The translations under genes were made by a program, and so were the position numbers. From positions 1-64,000 of the forward strand of contig VXCM01001554.1 in the NCBI GenBank assembly GCA_014773175.1: a stretch of DNA of 64,000 nucleotides, in the 5' to 3' direction. The notes beneath the pieces were generated by a model. It was given only the letters and a program-made list of their open reading frames with translations, was not told where the DNA came from and searched no databases. Source of the DNA: Lucifuga dentata (taxonomy: Eukaryota > Chordata > Actinopteri > Ophidiiformes > Bythitidae). Position 1 is the first letter of the stretch. The number at the start of each line of letters is the position of its first letter. Below, in pieces: positions 23,847-34,480 of the stretch.

Positions 23847-25628
23847 GAAATTACTTTGAGCAACACACTAAAATGCATGATAATATCAGTCTGGTGGTTT
23901 ATTCCAGATTTGTCCATCCTGACAGTCAAAGGTAAGGCTGTGAATGGATTAAATGTTGGCTGAGGTGTGTGTAGCAGTGTGAGACTTTTTTAGATTCAGT
24001 GTTGACAGACTGACCAGGGCTGCCATGTTTGATATTTACTATACAACTCAACATCTCCATGACTCTGTCTGTGACGTTTCTTGGTCATCCAGGACATTGG
24101 ATGTCAGGTCACCACTTATTCAGAACTGAATCAGCAAGGGATTCTGAGTCCTTAACTTCTTTAACAAGTTTATGTCAACATGTAACACATTTGACTTTAC
24201 CTGCCTACACACCTGGTTAGACATAAGCATCAAATATGAGGCCTGTGAGCAAGTGCTTGGCCAGCATCCACGTTTCACAGCCATGCTACATGATACAGCT
24301 GGTCAGTTACTTGTAGAACCGAGGCTTTTTAGGAGGGGATCTTAAAGAAATGGTATCTAAAATTACCTGTTTTTACTCAGTGTGTACAGTGGTGCTACAG
24401 AAAAGGAGAACAGAAATGGATCGTGTGTTTTTGCACCTTAAAGTTTTGCAAATGTTGGCAAATGAAACATGGAAATCTGTATAATATGCCCCCTTGAAAT
24501 GCAACACTTAATCATTGGTTTTGTATATCAATAGTTCCAAAAGCTTAGTAGCAAAAACAGACAGAAAAATGATGGATGGTTTGAGCTATGTTCTTTAGGG
24601 ACCTAATCTGGATGATTTCTTGTTATGTGGTGGAATGTTATAAATTTTGAATTGAGTCTTGCAATACCTGAATTTTCTCTTTTTGATTCATGTCTGAGTT
24701 TTGTAAGATGTTACACCTTCTAGTATCCATCAACACCCTAAACTCTAAAAACCCTAAAACAAACAACCCCTAAACACAGGTGTTTCATAATCGTGAACGC
24801 CATCATCATAACCATGTACTGGCTCTAAGCGTAAATACCTAAAACAAAATCATTTCACTAAAAACTTCTGAATCACAGAATAAGACTGACGGTTCTACTC
24901 CTGGAGTGGTTCTTAGCACAGCTCAGTTCTCAGCTGTTGTGCTTCTGAGCAAGGCACATCAGCCGTGGTACCTTCCTCCTGCTGGCACTTCTATCTCTGG
25001 CTGTGCTCCCTCACTTTATTAACTGTCACAAATAAAATGCTCGTGTGAATGTATGCTAATTTAATATTCACAGTACATTACTCCCTCAAAGATAGAAGCT
25101 GGACCATTTCATTTCCTTTTATGAGACCGCTGTGCTGACCAGCAGAATGGTAGTACAGTAATTACAGTTCCCTGGCTGACTGCTGCTCTATTGGCCATAC
25201 GTTCAATGACGCCGCACTGCTGCCAAGTGTTAAAGAGAATCTGGCATATCGCGGGGCAGCGAGGAGGAGCTGAGCAGCAACAATGAAATCTCCACAAACC
25301 TCTTAAAGCAGGGAAATGCAGAGCAACAGCAGCGTCTGATCCGAACTTGACGCAAATGAATCAGTCTCAACCGAGCATAAATCAACATGAAAATCAATTC
25401 AAATCTTCTGATTTGAAATATCACATTCTTAGTACTGTTCCGTCACTGCAAGATGTAATAGTTTGCTTCTGCAGATTTTTTATGGCTAAAATATTTGTCT
25501 ATCAGTGTGTTTTCACCCTGTGACAGATCAGCAACTTGTACAGGTAAAGGTCATTTTCTTGCATTGTGATATAGACAATAGAAGTTGGGTTTATGTGGGT
25601 GCTGCTTTTTATGTAGTTTACTATTGAT

Positions 25629-25968
25629 CCATCCATCCATTTTCTATACCCGTTTGTCCTGTTAAGGGTCATGGGGGGCTGGAGCCTTTCCCAGCGGTCA
25701 CTGGGCGAGAGGCAGTGTTCACCTGGACAGGTCACCAGTCTATCGCAGGGCTGACACATAGAGACAGACAAACTCATTCATGCCTATGGTTAATTTAGTT
25801 TCCAATTCACCTGACCTGCATGTCTTTGGAGGTGGGAGGAAGCTGGAACACCTGGAGGGAACCCACGCAGACAAGGGGAGAACATGCAAACTCCATACAG
25901 AAAGGACCTGGTCAGACTCGAACCCGGGACCTTCTTGCTGTGCTAACCACTGAGCCACCATGCCGCCC
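25629..25968 (-). mobile_element. tRNA-derived SINE, full length, with 14 bp target-site duplication
   Basis: The 340 bp element is flanked by identical copies of AGTTTACTATTGAT (25615-25628 and 25969-25982). Read on the minus strand it begins GGGCGGCATGG and has a Pol III A box TGGCTCAGTGG (25947-25957) and a B box GGTTCGAGTC (25915-25924). It ends in an ATGGATGGATGG tail next to the TSD, the kind of 3' tail shared with L2-type LINEs. Both boxes match consensus and the TSD is perfect, so insertion is relatively recent. It is antisense to the surrounding fam163a intron. Confidence 0.92.
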
Positions 25969-27857
25969 AGTTTACTATTGATTTATGATTTATTTAGATG
26001 TCAAGAGTAAGGCAACATTTGTTGAAAGGAATATGTGAAAACTGGTGTTCCTATTTATTTAACACATTTATGTTATGTCTGTGTGGCTTTGACCTTTGAC
26101 CTCATTTTTGCTGGATGAGGTTGGTGTGAATTAAGTTTATTCTACTCCTGCAACCATGCTGGAACGTTCCAACCGGATAAAACCATCAGCCAAATGCTCA
26201 AATCTTAGATATTCAGCAAATTTTCTTCGCTGAAAGTGATACTAACACAGCACACACAGTGTCCTTCTCACTTTGTGTTGCTGCTGCTTTTCTGTTCTAA
26301 TAATCTGCCTTGCTGTTTACATCCTGTTTCCAAGCTCAGGTGAGCACTGGGCCTGGATAGTTTTTAACACTACATGATGGACATTTGAAGGACAATGATA
26401 TACTGGAGCTTTTGAAGCTCAGTGTCATCCCCCAAATAAATAAATACATAATTTTCACAAGATGTTATTATGGAATGGTCAAAAAAAAGTACACTCTTAG
26501 ACAGACCAGATCCAAAATGTATCAGAAAGATATTTAGACCTTTTTTTGCACTTGGTTTATATGTGTGTTCAACAAGGATGCAGGTTAGGCTGCTGTTTTG
26601 ACATGTTTTCAAATTTTTAATATTTAGATATGAGATATTTATTCTGGGGAAATGAATTGAGCTCCAGGCTATTTACTGGCATTGGCCTACTTCATATTCA
26701 TACACTCCAAATATACGTGCTGGTACCAGTGTGAACATAGTTTGCTGCTGCTGAGAAGCTCCAATGCAGCAGCTACAGCAGCTGATTGATATTGCAGGGC
26801 TTCATTCATTCTGTGCCCAGTGTGTGAATTTCCCGTTCAGCCTGGAGTTTCTGTCAGTCTTATCATCTGGTTGCAGGCTTATTAGCAGATTAATTCAACT
26901 GTTTTATTAAGTGAACTGTGTTGAGAGCAGAAATAACCTCCCTGCAATAGTTTATGAGCTCTACTACAGCCTTTCTGGCCTTTATTGTTTTGAATGGATT
27001 CACCAGAAAGCCCTCACAGGCACCAGCAGCTCTTTGATTGATGCGGTTTAAGCTGATATATTTTGAGAAAATACTAAATAATTCTGAGTTGTGAGCAGAT
27101 GTAACCCACTCTGCTGCCAAAAGCCATTCAATCAGCTGAAACCAGCTTCTCACATTGACTCGACCTGACTTACTCGCTAGTTAATTTGACATTCTCGTGT
27201 TCTCTGGTAAAACAGAAAAATATGAAGAGACAAAATGAAATTCAGTGTTACTGAGGTATCCCGGCATAGTAAAGTTTTTCATGTTTTGATTTTCTTTTTC
27301 CCACTCCCCAGACATTTCTGATCAATGAGCAGAGCGGCTGTTCTCACATGACTTTTGCTGATATATTTTGGTTTGATTGGGTTGTTTTACTGTGTGAAAC
27401 TGAACCAAACCAACTGGTAAATGCAACATTGCAACCAGACCCAGCATTTTGGGCAGGCCTGAGGGGGCCGGGCTTGCCCAATCAGATTGCTTGGCCTGCC
27501 CATAGACTATTCCATAATGTTTCTTTTTTTGTTTTTTGTTTTTTTTTCCCCTGAATGCATACTTGTGTGTTTGTGCAGTAGCTCTTAGTGTTGTGTACTA
27601 GGAAGGAGAAGCTGTGTTGTTGTTCTTTCTGCATATGCGTAGATTGAAATTTCATGCTACCGTTCTGTATATTTCCTCCAATGTAAATTGAAGTACCCCC
27701 CTCCCTGCCCATGCCCCAGTAGTGGCTGACAGGTCTGGAGTGCCCCCCATAGGATTCAAGGGCCGCATTTATGATTTGTATTGAGCGATGGGTCTGATTG
27801 CAACAATTTAGTCCTTGATAGGACCAGAATAAACAGATTATAGGCCTGAAAATGACC

Positions 27858-28071
27858 TACACTGTTAAATGTGACAAGATCTTACTTTAAAAAAATCTAG
27901 GAAACCGATTGCCTTGAAAAGGGTAAGTAAATATAACTATATAGTCTTAAGTTCAAGTAGACATAAAGTAAACAAACTTAAGAATAATAGTTATATTTAC
28001 TTACCTTTTTCAAGGCAATCGGTTTCCTAGATTTTTTAAAGTAAGATCAACTTGTCACATTTTACAGTGTA
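27858..28071. mobile_element. fold-back DNA element with arms of about 84 bp
   Basis: The left arm 27858-27940 and right arm 27987-28071 are near-perfect inverted copies around a 46 bp spacer. The ends read TACACTGT and the inner arms share AGGAAACCGATTGCCTTG. The difference is a few substitutions plus a short indel near the ends. It has no coding capacity. The CACTGT-type tip suggests a DNA transposon MITE, but the superfamily is not settled from sequence alone. Confidence 0.8.
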
Positions 28072-28152
28072 CAGGGGAAAATGCTCCAGGGTCTGAACTG
28101 AATGCTCAGAACAAACTAGATCTGAAAACACCCTTACTGGCAACAATAGAAT

Positions 28153-28175
28153 AGTAGCAGTAGTAGTATTAGTAT

Positions 28176-28217
<42 letters not shown>

Positions 28218-28234
28218 TAGTAGTAGTAGTAGTA
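28153..28234. repeat. (TAG)n trinucleotide microsatellite
   Basis: An imperfect TAG array of about 80 bp with a few ATT and TGG interruptions. Confidence 0.95.
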
Positions 28235-30050
28235 ATTGTAGTGGCAGCTGCAGGAATAGTGCAGTAGAACTAAAGTGGAGTCCCATAAATGTTACATTAG
28301 CCTGGATATCTAATGATAGACTGTTTAGAGAAAGCAAGGGAATTGAATTTCACATGTGTTTAAAAATTAGAGACTAGAGAGTAAGTAATGAAACTTTTAC
28401 TTGTTATTCACCACGTCCTGAGACACAGTGAGTGTGTAGAAAGGCTGAATCAGGAGCTGGCACACTGGAGTACAGTAGCCGGTGGAGCTGCATAACAGTA
28501 TAAATCTGCCAGCACCGTATACGGCATCAGAACATGGTCCATGCTGGATGGAGAAAAAGACTGAATCTGTGATCCAACTCTCTGTCTTCCTATCTCTCTC
28601 CATCTTCACTGAACAGAGCTGTTTTACCGCTTGTATTGATCATGTGCTTTTATAGGGCCAAGAGAATCATTTCTGGGGAGTGGTTCTTCACATTCATTGC
28701 ATTCTTTGCCCCAAATGACCTCGAGCAAAATCAAGTAATTGAACTAAAATGTTCGGTGTCATCAATCTCTGCTTACTGAGCCGTAACTGCTGCGACAGCT
28801 TAAGAGGAAAGTTGGAATAACGGTTGGTTGAGCTCCTGTACGTCCTTTAGTATGGAGAAGGTGTTCAAGGTCACATGTAACTGCATACAGGAAGATAGTT
28901 ACATTATTCTGTTAAAATAAAATGCAGCTTATTATTTGGTAGTGAAATTCAGGAAGCATTATGCTCGATAGATACAAAAGGTTAGAGTCCTTCCTTAGTC
29001 ATGGCTAGATCATCCATGCAAACTCCAACAGATACCTCATGTCCTGGTCCTTTCTGTGTGGAATTAGTATATTCTCCTTATGTTTGCATAGGGAGTACAT
29101 GCTAATGGGTACCCTGGTTCCCCCTGGTTCAATCAAATCTTTTTTAAAACACATTTTAATGTGTAACAAAGTGCAAAAAGAAATCAAAAACAACCCAAAT
29201 ATTAACAGCTGATATTAACCTCTCTAAGCGTAATGACGCTGTTGTCTCACTCATTTAACAGAGGTTACAGATCACTCGTCCCCTCTTGCCTTCCAGTATG
29301 GGTCTTGATGTAATGATTTTAAATAAATGTCTCATCAAAGCTTCTTTACATGTTACATTACATTTTACATCTAATGCTGCTGCCTAACACTGAATAATGA
29401 CTGTTTAATGTAAACGGGTTGCTTATAGTGCCAAACCCACTGAGAATTATCACCAATTCTGCAGCTGTATGGAGCTTTTAGTCTCTTTTAGCTCATAAAT
29501 TTGGTTTTGAGTGTCATCGCTCTCATCAAACACTCAATATAAACCCATAAGCAGGAAAAAACTTTGACAAGCCCAATCACACTACCTGTACAGCACCAAT
29601 AGACTGAGACAAAATTAATTAATAAGAAGCTGTTCACGGAGGTCAAGCATCTACCAGATAAAGACCCAGTTATTTTTCTCAGGAGATGATGACAAAACAG
29701 CTAAAATGAGACTGAACGTGGGACTTAAATTCATCAAAAGTCCAGAAACATGACTTCACTGTGTCGACAATGTTGCTGTGTGTCTGCTGGTTGCATAAAT
29801 TTTTATTGATCATTTTAAGAGCTGTTAAAAGGTTAATCGGTTATTGGTTGTTTAGATGGTCCTATAACGTTTAAGGAAACTGATTCTACTGATTGATTCA
29901 TGATTCTACCTCTATGGTGAACAAAAACACACACACACACACGTGCGCACACTCAAACAGACACAGTCCCAGCAGTCGAGACAACAGAGAAAGAATTCCA
30001 ACAGAGAAAAGCCTTTTGGAATGCCTAATAATAGGATTAGAGAAATTACA

Positions 30051-30085
30051 CACGGTCATAGTTAAAAACTTTAACTATGACCGTG
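30051..30085. repeat. perfect 16 bp inverted repeat with 3 nt loop
   Basis: CACGGTCATAGTTAAA is followed by AAC and then its exact reverse complement. As RNA or single-stranded DNA this would form a very tight hairpin. No promoter or terminator context is visible. Confidence 0.85.
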
Positions 30086-30409
30086 GATCCCATTTGGTTG
30101 TGCGATTTGTTTTCTGTTATTACATCAGCCAAAGAGCTGTAGAATTCAGACCAAGAGTCTTGTGGTGGTTTTCCAAAATATGTTCTGCTGAGAATATGCA
30201 TGAAATGCTGCACAATAAAGAGCTGTAATATTTCAGTACTGTGGATTCTGTGGGTTCATTGAACTGCTCAAAGGTACTTCAGTAGTATATTTTCTTAGTT
30301 CTGGGAGCAACAAAAAAGGCCAAACTGATGCATGGGTTTCTCTTGCGTGAAACCCATGTATCCCCAAAATGTCAATGTCTTCTGCAGGAGACTTCACAGA
30401 GAATATGAG

Positions 30410-30411
30410 AT

Positions 30412-30467
<56 letters not shown>

Positions 30468-30527
30468 TAGCAGGTATGAGGCTTTCATTATTCAAATTCA
30501 CCAAAAATAGCTATATATCTCTGTTTG

Positions 30528-30563
<36 letters not shown>

Positions 30564-30697
30564 ATGAAATTATTTTGCTTATAGTGACAATCAACATTTC
30601 TTTGTATACCAGTCCATAATTTCTTTCTAGTTGCACATGCAGAACATGAAAACATGCAGAATGATGGAAAGTCTGGTTTTATCTTTCGGTTTGTGTG

Positions 30698-30754
<57 letters not shown>

Positions 30755-30880
30755 ATGTGTATTTGTACATTTGGGCATGTGTGTGTCTTATCAGTGTACA
30801 GGGCTCTTCAGGCAGTGTGGGGGATTGAAGGCCACTCTAATCTGGACCCAACTGTGACCAGCTTTTTTTCTGTATACGCT

Positions 30881-30920
<40 letters not shown>

Positions 30921-31028
30921 GTGCAGAGTAGACATTTTTCTCTATACTTTGTCAAATGAAGCTGACTCAAATTAATCTAACCAACAAGTTAGTCTCAAAA
31001 TGCTTTCAGGGCATGAGAGAAAAACAAG

Positions 31029-31065
<37 letters not shown>
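30410..31065. repeat. cluster of five dinucleotide microsatellites
   Basis: (GA)n at 30410-30465 and (TG)n arrays at about 30530-30562, 30692-30750, 30886-30924 and 31030-31065, all within about 660 bp. Open frames of Cys/Val or His/Thr runs across them are not genes. Confidence 0.95.
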
Positions 31066-31069
<4 letters not shown>

Positions 31070-31489
31070 ATGATGTGGTGACAGCAGTAATGCAGACTCC
31101 ATTTCCTGCATGCAGTACAAGACATAACACTGGCATTAATTATGAAAAATAGTTTGGTCTGGGATCGCAGGCAGAGTTCTGATGAATGATGCAGGAATCT
31201 GTTGGCCGTCACCCACTCAGTCTCCACAAATAATTGAAGGCTGGTGTACTTTGTGACAGAAACATGGTTTATGAGTCTGGTACCACCGTGGCATTTCAGA
31301 TGTCGGTCTGTGGAAGCAGCGTCACGAGAGGAGACTCAGAACTTCAGTTTCCTGTTTGCTGGAGGACTGATGTCATCTAAGCAGCAACCAGCGGAGGCTC
31401 AAGACGTGAGAACAGAGAGAACCTGTCCTCAATACGTCCACTCGTACTGTCACCTGCTAAATGTGGCTGTCACATGGGGCATTGCTAGG

Positions 31490-31646
31490 ATTGTTGCTTC
31501 CTTCCATCCTACTCTACTTCCCTTCCTTCATTCCCCTTTCATTCTTGCCTTCCTCTTTTCTTCGCTTACTACTTGCAAATCAAGGTGCTTCTTTCCTTCT
31601 GACAAACCTGTTTGCTTTTGCTTTCCCTTCTACATTAATTTGGTCT

Positions 31647-31677
<31 letters not shown>

Positions 31678-31714
31678 NTTTGCTTTTGCTTTCCCTTCTA
31701 CATTAATTTGGTCT

Positions 31715-31745
<31 letters not shown>

Positions 31746-31746
31746 C

Positions 31747-31782
<36 letters not shown>

Positions 31783-32090
31783 TCCTGCCTGTATTTCCTC
31801 TCTGTCTGCTTCTTTCCTGCCCTCTTGCCTTCCTTCCTCTATTGTTTGCTTTGTTAATACTTGCCTGTTTTATTCTATTTTCAACATTTCCATTCTTCTT
31901 TCCTTCATTCTTTCGTCCCTGTTGCCACCTAATTTTTTCCCCTCTCAGTTCTTGTCTTATCACTTTTTTGCCTTTTTCTTTCCACCTTTTTTGTTTTATA
32001 CTTTACTGCCTTTACTGTCTCTTGTTCTGTCACCTTCCTTCCTTCCTTCCTTCCTTCCTTCCTTCCTTCCTTCCCTAATATCCTTTAGCT
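31490..32090 (+). repeat. pyrimidine tract with (TTTC)n and (TTCC)n arrays
   Basis: About 600 bp that is almost wholly C/T on the + strand, including (TTTC)n at about 31651-31784 and (TTCC)n at 32034-32074. The segment 31611-31677 is duplicated at 31679-31745 across the N at 31678. The long frame over it is low complexity, not a gene. Confidence 0.9.
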
Positions 32091-32094
32091 CTCC

Positions 32095-32205
32095 TCTCCA
32101 TCCCAGTTGTGGCTTTGACAAAGGAATAGATTTCACTTCACCTGGACAAGCCTCAGCCTGGAGATTAAAACCCCTAACCAACAGAGCCACAAGCTGCTAA
32201 ATCAC
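32095..32205 (-). mobile_element. possible decayed SINE adjoining the pyrimidine tract
   Basis: On the minus strand, TGGCTCTGTTGGTTAGGG resembles a Pol III A box region and is followed by a weak B-box-like GGTTTTAATCTC. The segment runs directly into the (GGAA)n/(GAAA)n array, as if the array grew from a retroposon tail. This is inference only. Confidence 0.3.
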
Positions 32206-33010
32206 TTTTACTGCCACACTCCAATAATGCTGCATAGCTGTGTGTGTGCATGTGTGTGTGTGTGTGTGTGTGAGAGTACCATACAAATAAGTGTCTGGGA
32301 GAAGGATTGTTGATAAATCCTTCCTTCCAATTAGCAATTTGTGCCCTCAAATTATACATCATCAATCAAATAACCAAGTTTGGCACTCAGTCTACTGTTT
32401 TCATTCTGTTCTTTTAAGAATTTGTTCCTTATCTAAGAAATTTTACTCTCAAATTATGTAATTTGCTGCTCCACCTTCTCAATATTGTGTTTAATAGCCA
32501 TGACCTTAAATATGTCACAAATCTGTCAGGGATCAAAATAAATCTGTGTTCATTCCAAGAGGCAGAGGGAACAAGGATTAATGGAATAAAGCGGATAACG
32601 TGAATAATTTGAGGAAATGAATTCAGTCATCTAAAGACATACAAATGACTAAACAAACTCAAGGAACAAAATTAAGTGTGCTGATAGTAATTAGATGAAA
32701 GGATTAACAAAATTTTCCACAAAATCTAAGGAAGTAGATGTCACAGCAGATACTGTGTTTATTTGATTACTGAGATGTATATAATGTATATATTACTGTA
32801 TACAGTTATACAGTCTAATGCAATCCATCACAAACATCAGACAATAAATCCTACATCTGTGAAGCTTATAATGTTCAACTTCCTTGTTGACTGTGTTGAT
32901 TTTACTGTATGGTCATATTTGAGGCTGGAGTTTCATTGTACTTTGTAGTTTTGATTTGCTGGATTACAACTGATTGCAAACTGTTTATAGTAATTCTTCA
33001 TGGGGGGGTG

Positions 33011-33112
33011 NNNNNNNNNNNNNNNNNNNNNNNNNNNNNNNNNNNNNNNNNNNNNNNNNNNNNNNNNNNNNNNNNNNNNNNNNNNNNNNNNNNNNNNNNN
33101 NNNNNNNNNNNN
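33011..33112. other. assembly gap (102 N) flanked by G runs
   Basis: The gap is bounded by GGGGGGGTG on the left and GGGTGGGTGGG on the right, so the missing sequence is probably a G-rich simple repeat. Confidence 0.95.
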
Positions 33113-33368
33113 GGGTGGGTGGGATTGCTATTCTTTCTAAAATGAAGCGTGTGTGAGACTTTTCTGTTCTTTTACTGCTCTCTTGTGGAAATAAGCAAAC
33201 ACTGCATCATCAAGGCTGTGGTTATGGCTTAATAAACTGTTATACTTGTCTCCCTTCTTCTGACCTTTCCTTCCTTCCTTTCTTCACACATCCTCATACA
33301 GTATGTCTAGCCAGCGCTGTGACCTTTCATTTTTGACCTCCTGACTGACCTCGTCTGACCCTCACCAG

Positions 33369-33392
33369 TCCATCCTCAAGCACTCTTCTGAT
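33369..33392 (+). other. fam163a: possible 24 nt 5'UTR microexon of fam163a
   Basis: Acceptor CTCACCAG and donor GTAAGTCT bracket 24 nt. A second candidate, 33515-33537 (23 nt), is bracketed by TTTCTCTGCTTTCAG and GTAAGTAC. Both have strong consensus sites just upstream of the coding exon, but nothing in the sequence proves they are used. Confidence 0.3.
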
Positions 33393-33781
33393 GTAAGTCT
33401 ACCTGTCTACCTGTCTACTTAGCTGTCAGCCTGTCTGTCTCTCAGATTGTCTGTCTGACTGAATAACATTAACATATTGTAAAATATCCACCTCTTTTAT
33501 TTCTCTGCTTTCAGGTGTTAAGCACACTTTGCTGGACGTAAGTACTTTATATTAACAACAATTATTTATTGAAGGTTCATGGTTGGAGTTATGAGCTTTG
33601 TGTTTGTGCATGTAGCAAATTTGTGTATACATAGTTTTATCCTCCTGACCTTTGACCTTTATTACCTTGTTTACTGAGGGAAATTCACTTAACCTGCTTA
33701 TCTGCTGAGTGGCGAGGAGGTGCTTGATAATGATGTCACTTCCTGTGTGTGTGTGTCAGAGTTTGATGGAGAGCTGGTCGG

Positions 33782-34424
33782 ATGACAGCTGGAACTGTTG
33801 TCATAACTGGAGGAATACTGGCCACAGTGATACTGCTGTGTATCATAGCTGTGCTTTGTTACTGTAGACTCCAGGTACGTATGTGTGGAAAAATTCTATT
33901 CCACTTGATTGATTTTAATTCAGAACTACCAAAACTGTAGCTCCAGATGATGTTTGTGATTCGACATCACAGACTTACTGAGGAAACTTTGAATTTGTAA
34001 CTTCTCGGTCATTCTCTCCCTGTAGTACTACTGCTGTAAGAAGAATGGGTCTGACAGCGCCTCCATCTCTCAGCAACACTTTGCCTGCAACGCCTGCAGC
34101 GTCTCTGGCCTGGATGGGTCAGTCTTCACCCCTCTGTCCCTGTCACCACCAGAGCCGCCCAGGTCCTCCAACCCCACCAAACCCCCTCCAGGCCGCCGCA
34201 GCCACTGCCCCACTTGCTCGCCCTATGACTTGCCCTTCTACATCCGCACCACAGATGAGATGCACAACGGTGGCGATCGCATCACCTACATGCCCACGCA
34301 TTATGAGAACCAGGCACTGGCACTGCCACTGCCCGCTGTCCGAGGCTCCCTGCTGAGGGAGACCCAGCGTGGCCGGCCACCTGAGTTCTACACCAACACC
34401 CGAGCTATTAGCACCGAGGTGTGA
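33782..34424 (+). CDS. fam163a: fam163a (FAM163A-like single-pass membrane protein), complete
   Basis: Two coding exons, 33782-33874 (31 codons) and 34026-34424 (132 codons plus TGA), give 163 residues, close to the roughly 167 of human FAM163A. The start [19 protein letters not shown] leads into a hydrophobic segment (about residues 6-28) ending in CYCRLQYYCCKK, with basic and Cys-rich juxtamembrane residues. The rest is a cytoplasmic-type tail with conserved motifs [26 protein letters not shown] and [14 protein letters not shown], ending ISTEV, a PDZ-ligand-like C-terminus. The exon with the ATG has its acceptor at 33758-33759. FAM163A was described as a neuroblastoma-associated secretory/membrane protein; its molecular role is poorly known. 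It lies downstream of tdrd5 on the same strand, as in human. Confidence 0.93.
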
Positions 34425-34449
34425 GCACCTGGAAACCGCCACCACNCTC

Positions 34450-34480
<31 letters not shown>

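Larger units (their letters stand above)
19733..33759 (+). other. fam163a: fam163a first intron (probable), repeat-rich
   Basis: About 14 kb between the putative upstream exon and the first coding exon. It holds the SINE at 25629-25968, a fold-back element at 27858-28071, a perfect hairpin at 30051-30085, a dense group of TG/GA arrays at 30410-31065, pyrimidine tracts at 31490-32080, and a 102 bp N gap at 33011-33112. Two possible tiny exons lie near its 3' end. No other gene is supported. Confidence 0.5.

Noticed and set aside
24721..24780. CCCTAAA-like words suggesting an interstitial telomere repeat
   Set aside because: There are only a few irregular CCCTAAA/CCTAAAC words; vertebrate telomere arrays are CCCTAA and tandem, which is not seen.
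30332..30883. Frames with Cys/Val or His/Thr runs
   Set aside because: They are translations of TG and CA microsatellites, on both strands.
31244..32200. 318-codon open frame on the + strand
   Set aside because: Most of it runs through the (TTTC)n/(TTCC)n pyrimidine tract and includes an N-join duplication; Phe/Ser/Leu runs are expected from such DNA.
34143..34445. Antisense 100-codon frame opposite fam163a exon 2
   Set aside because: It is a shadow of the GC-rich fam163a coding exon, with no independent start context or family match.
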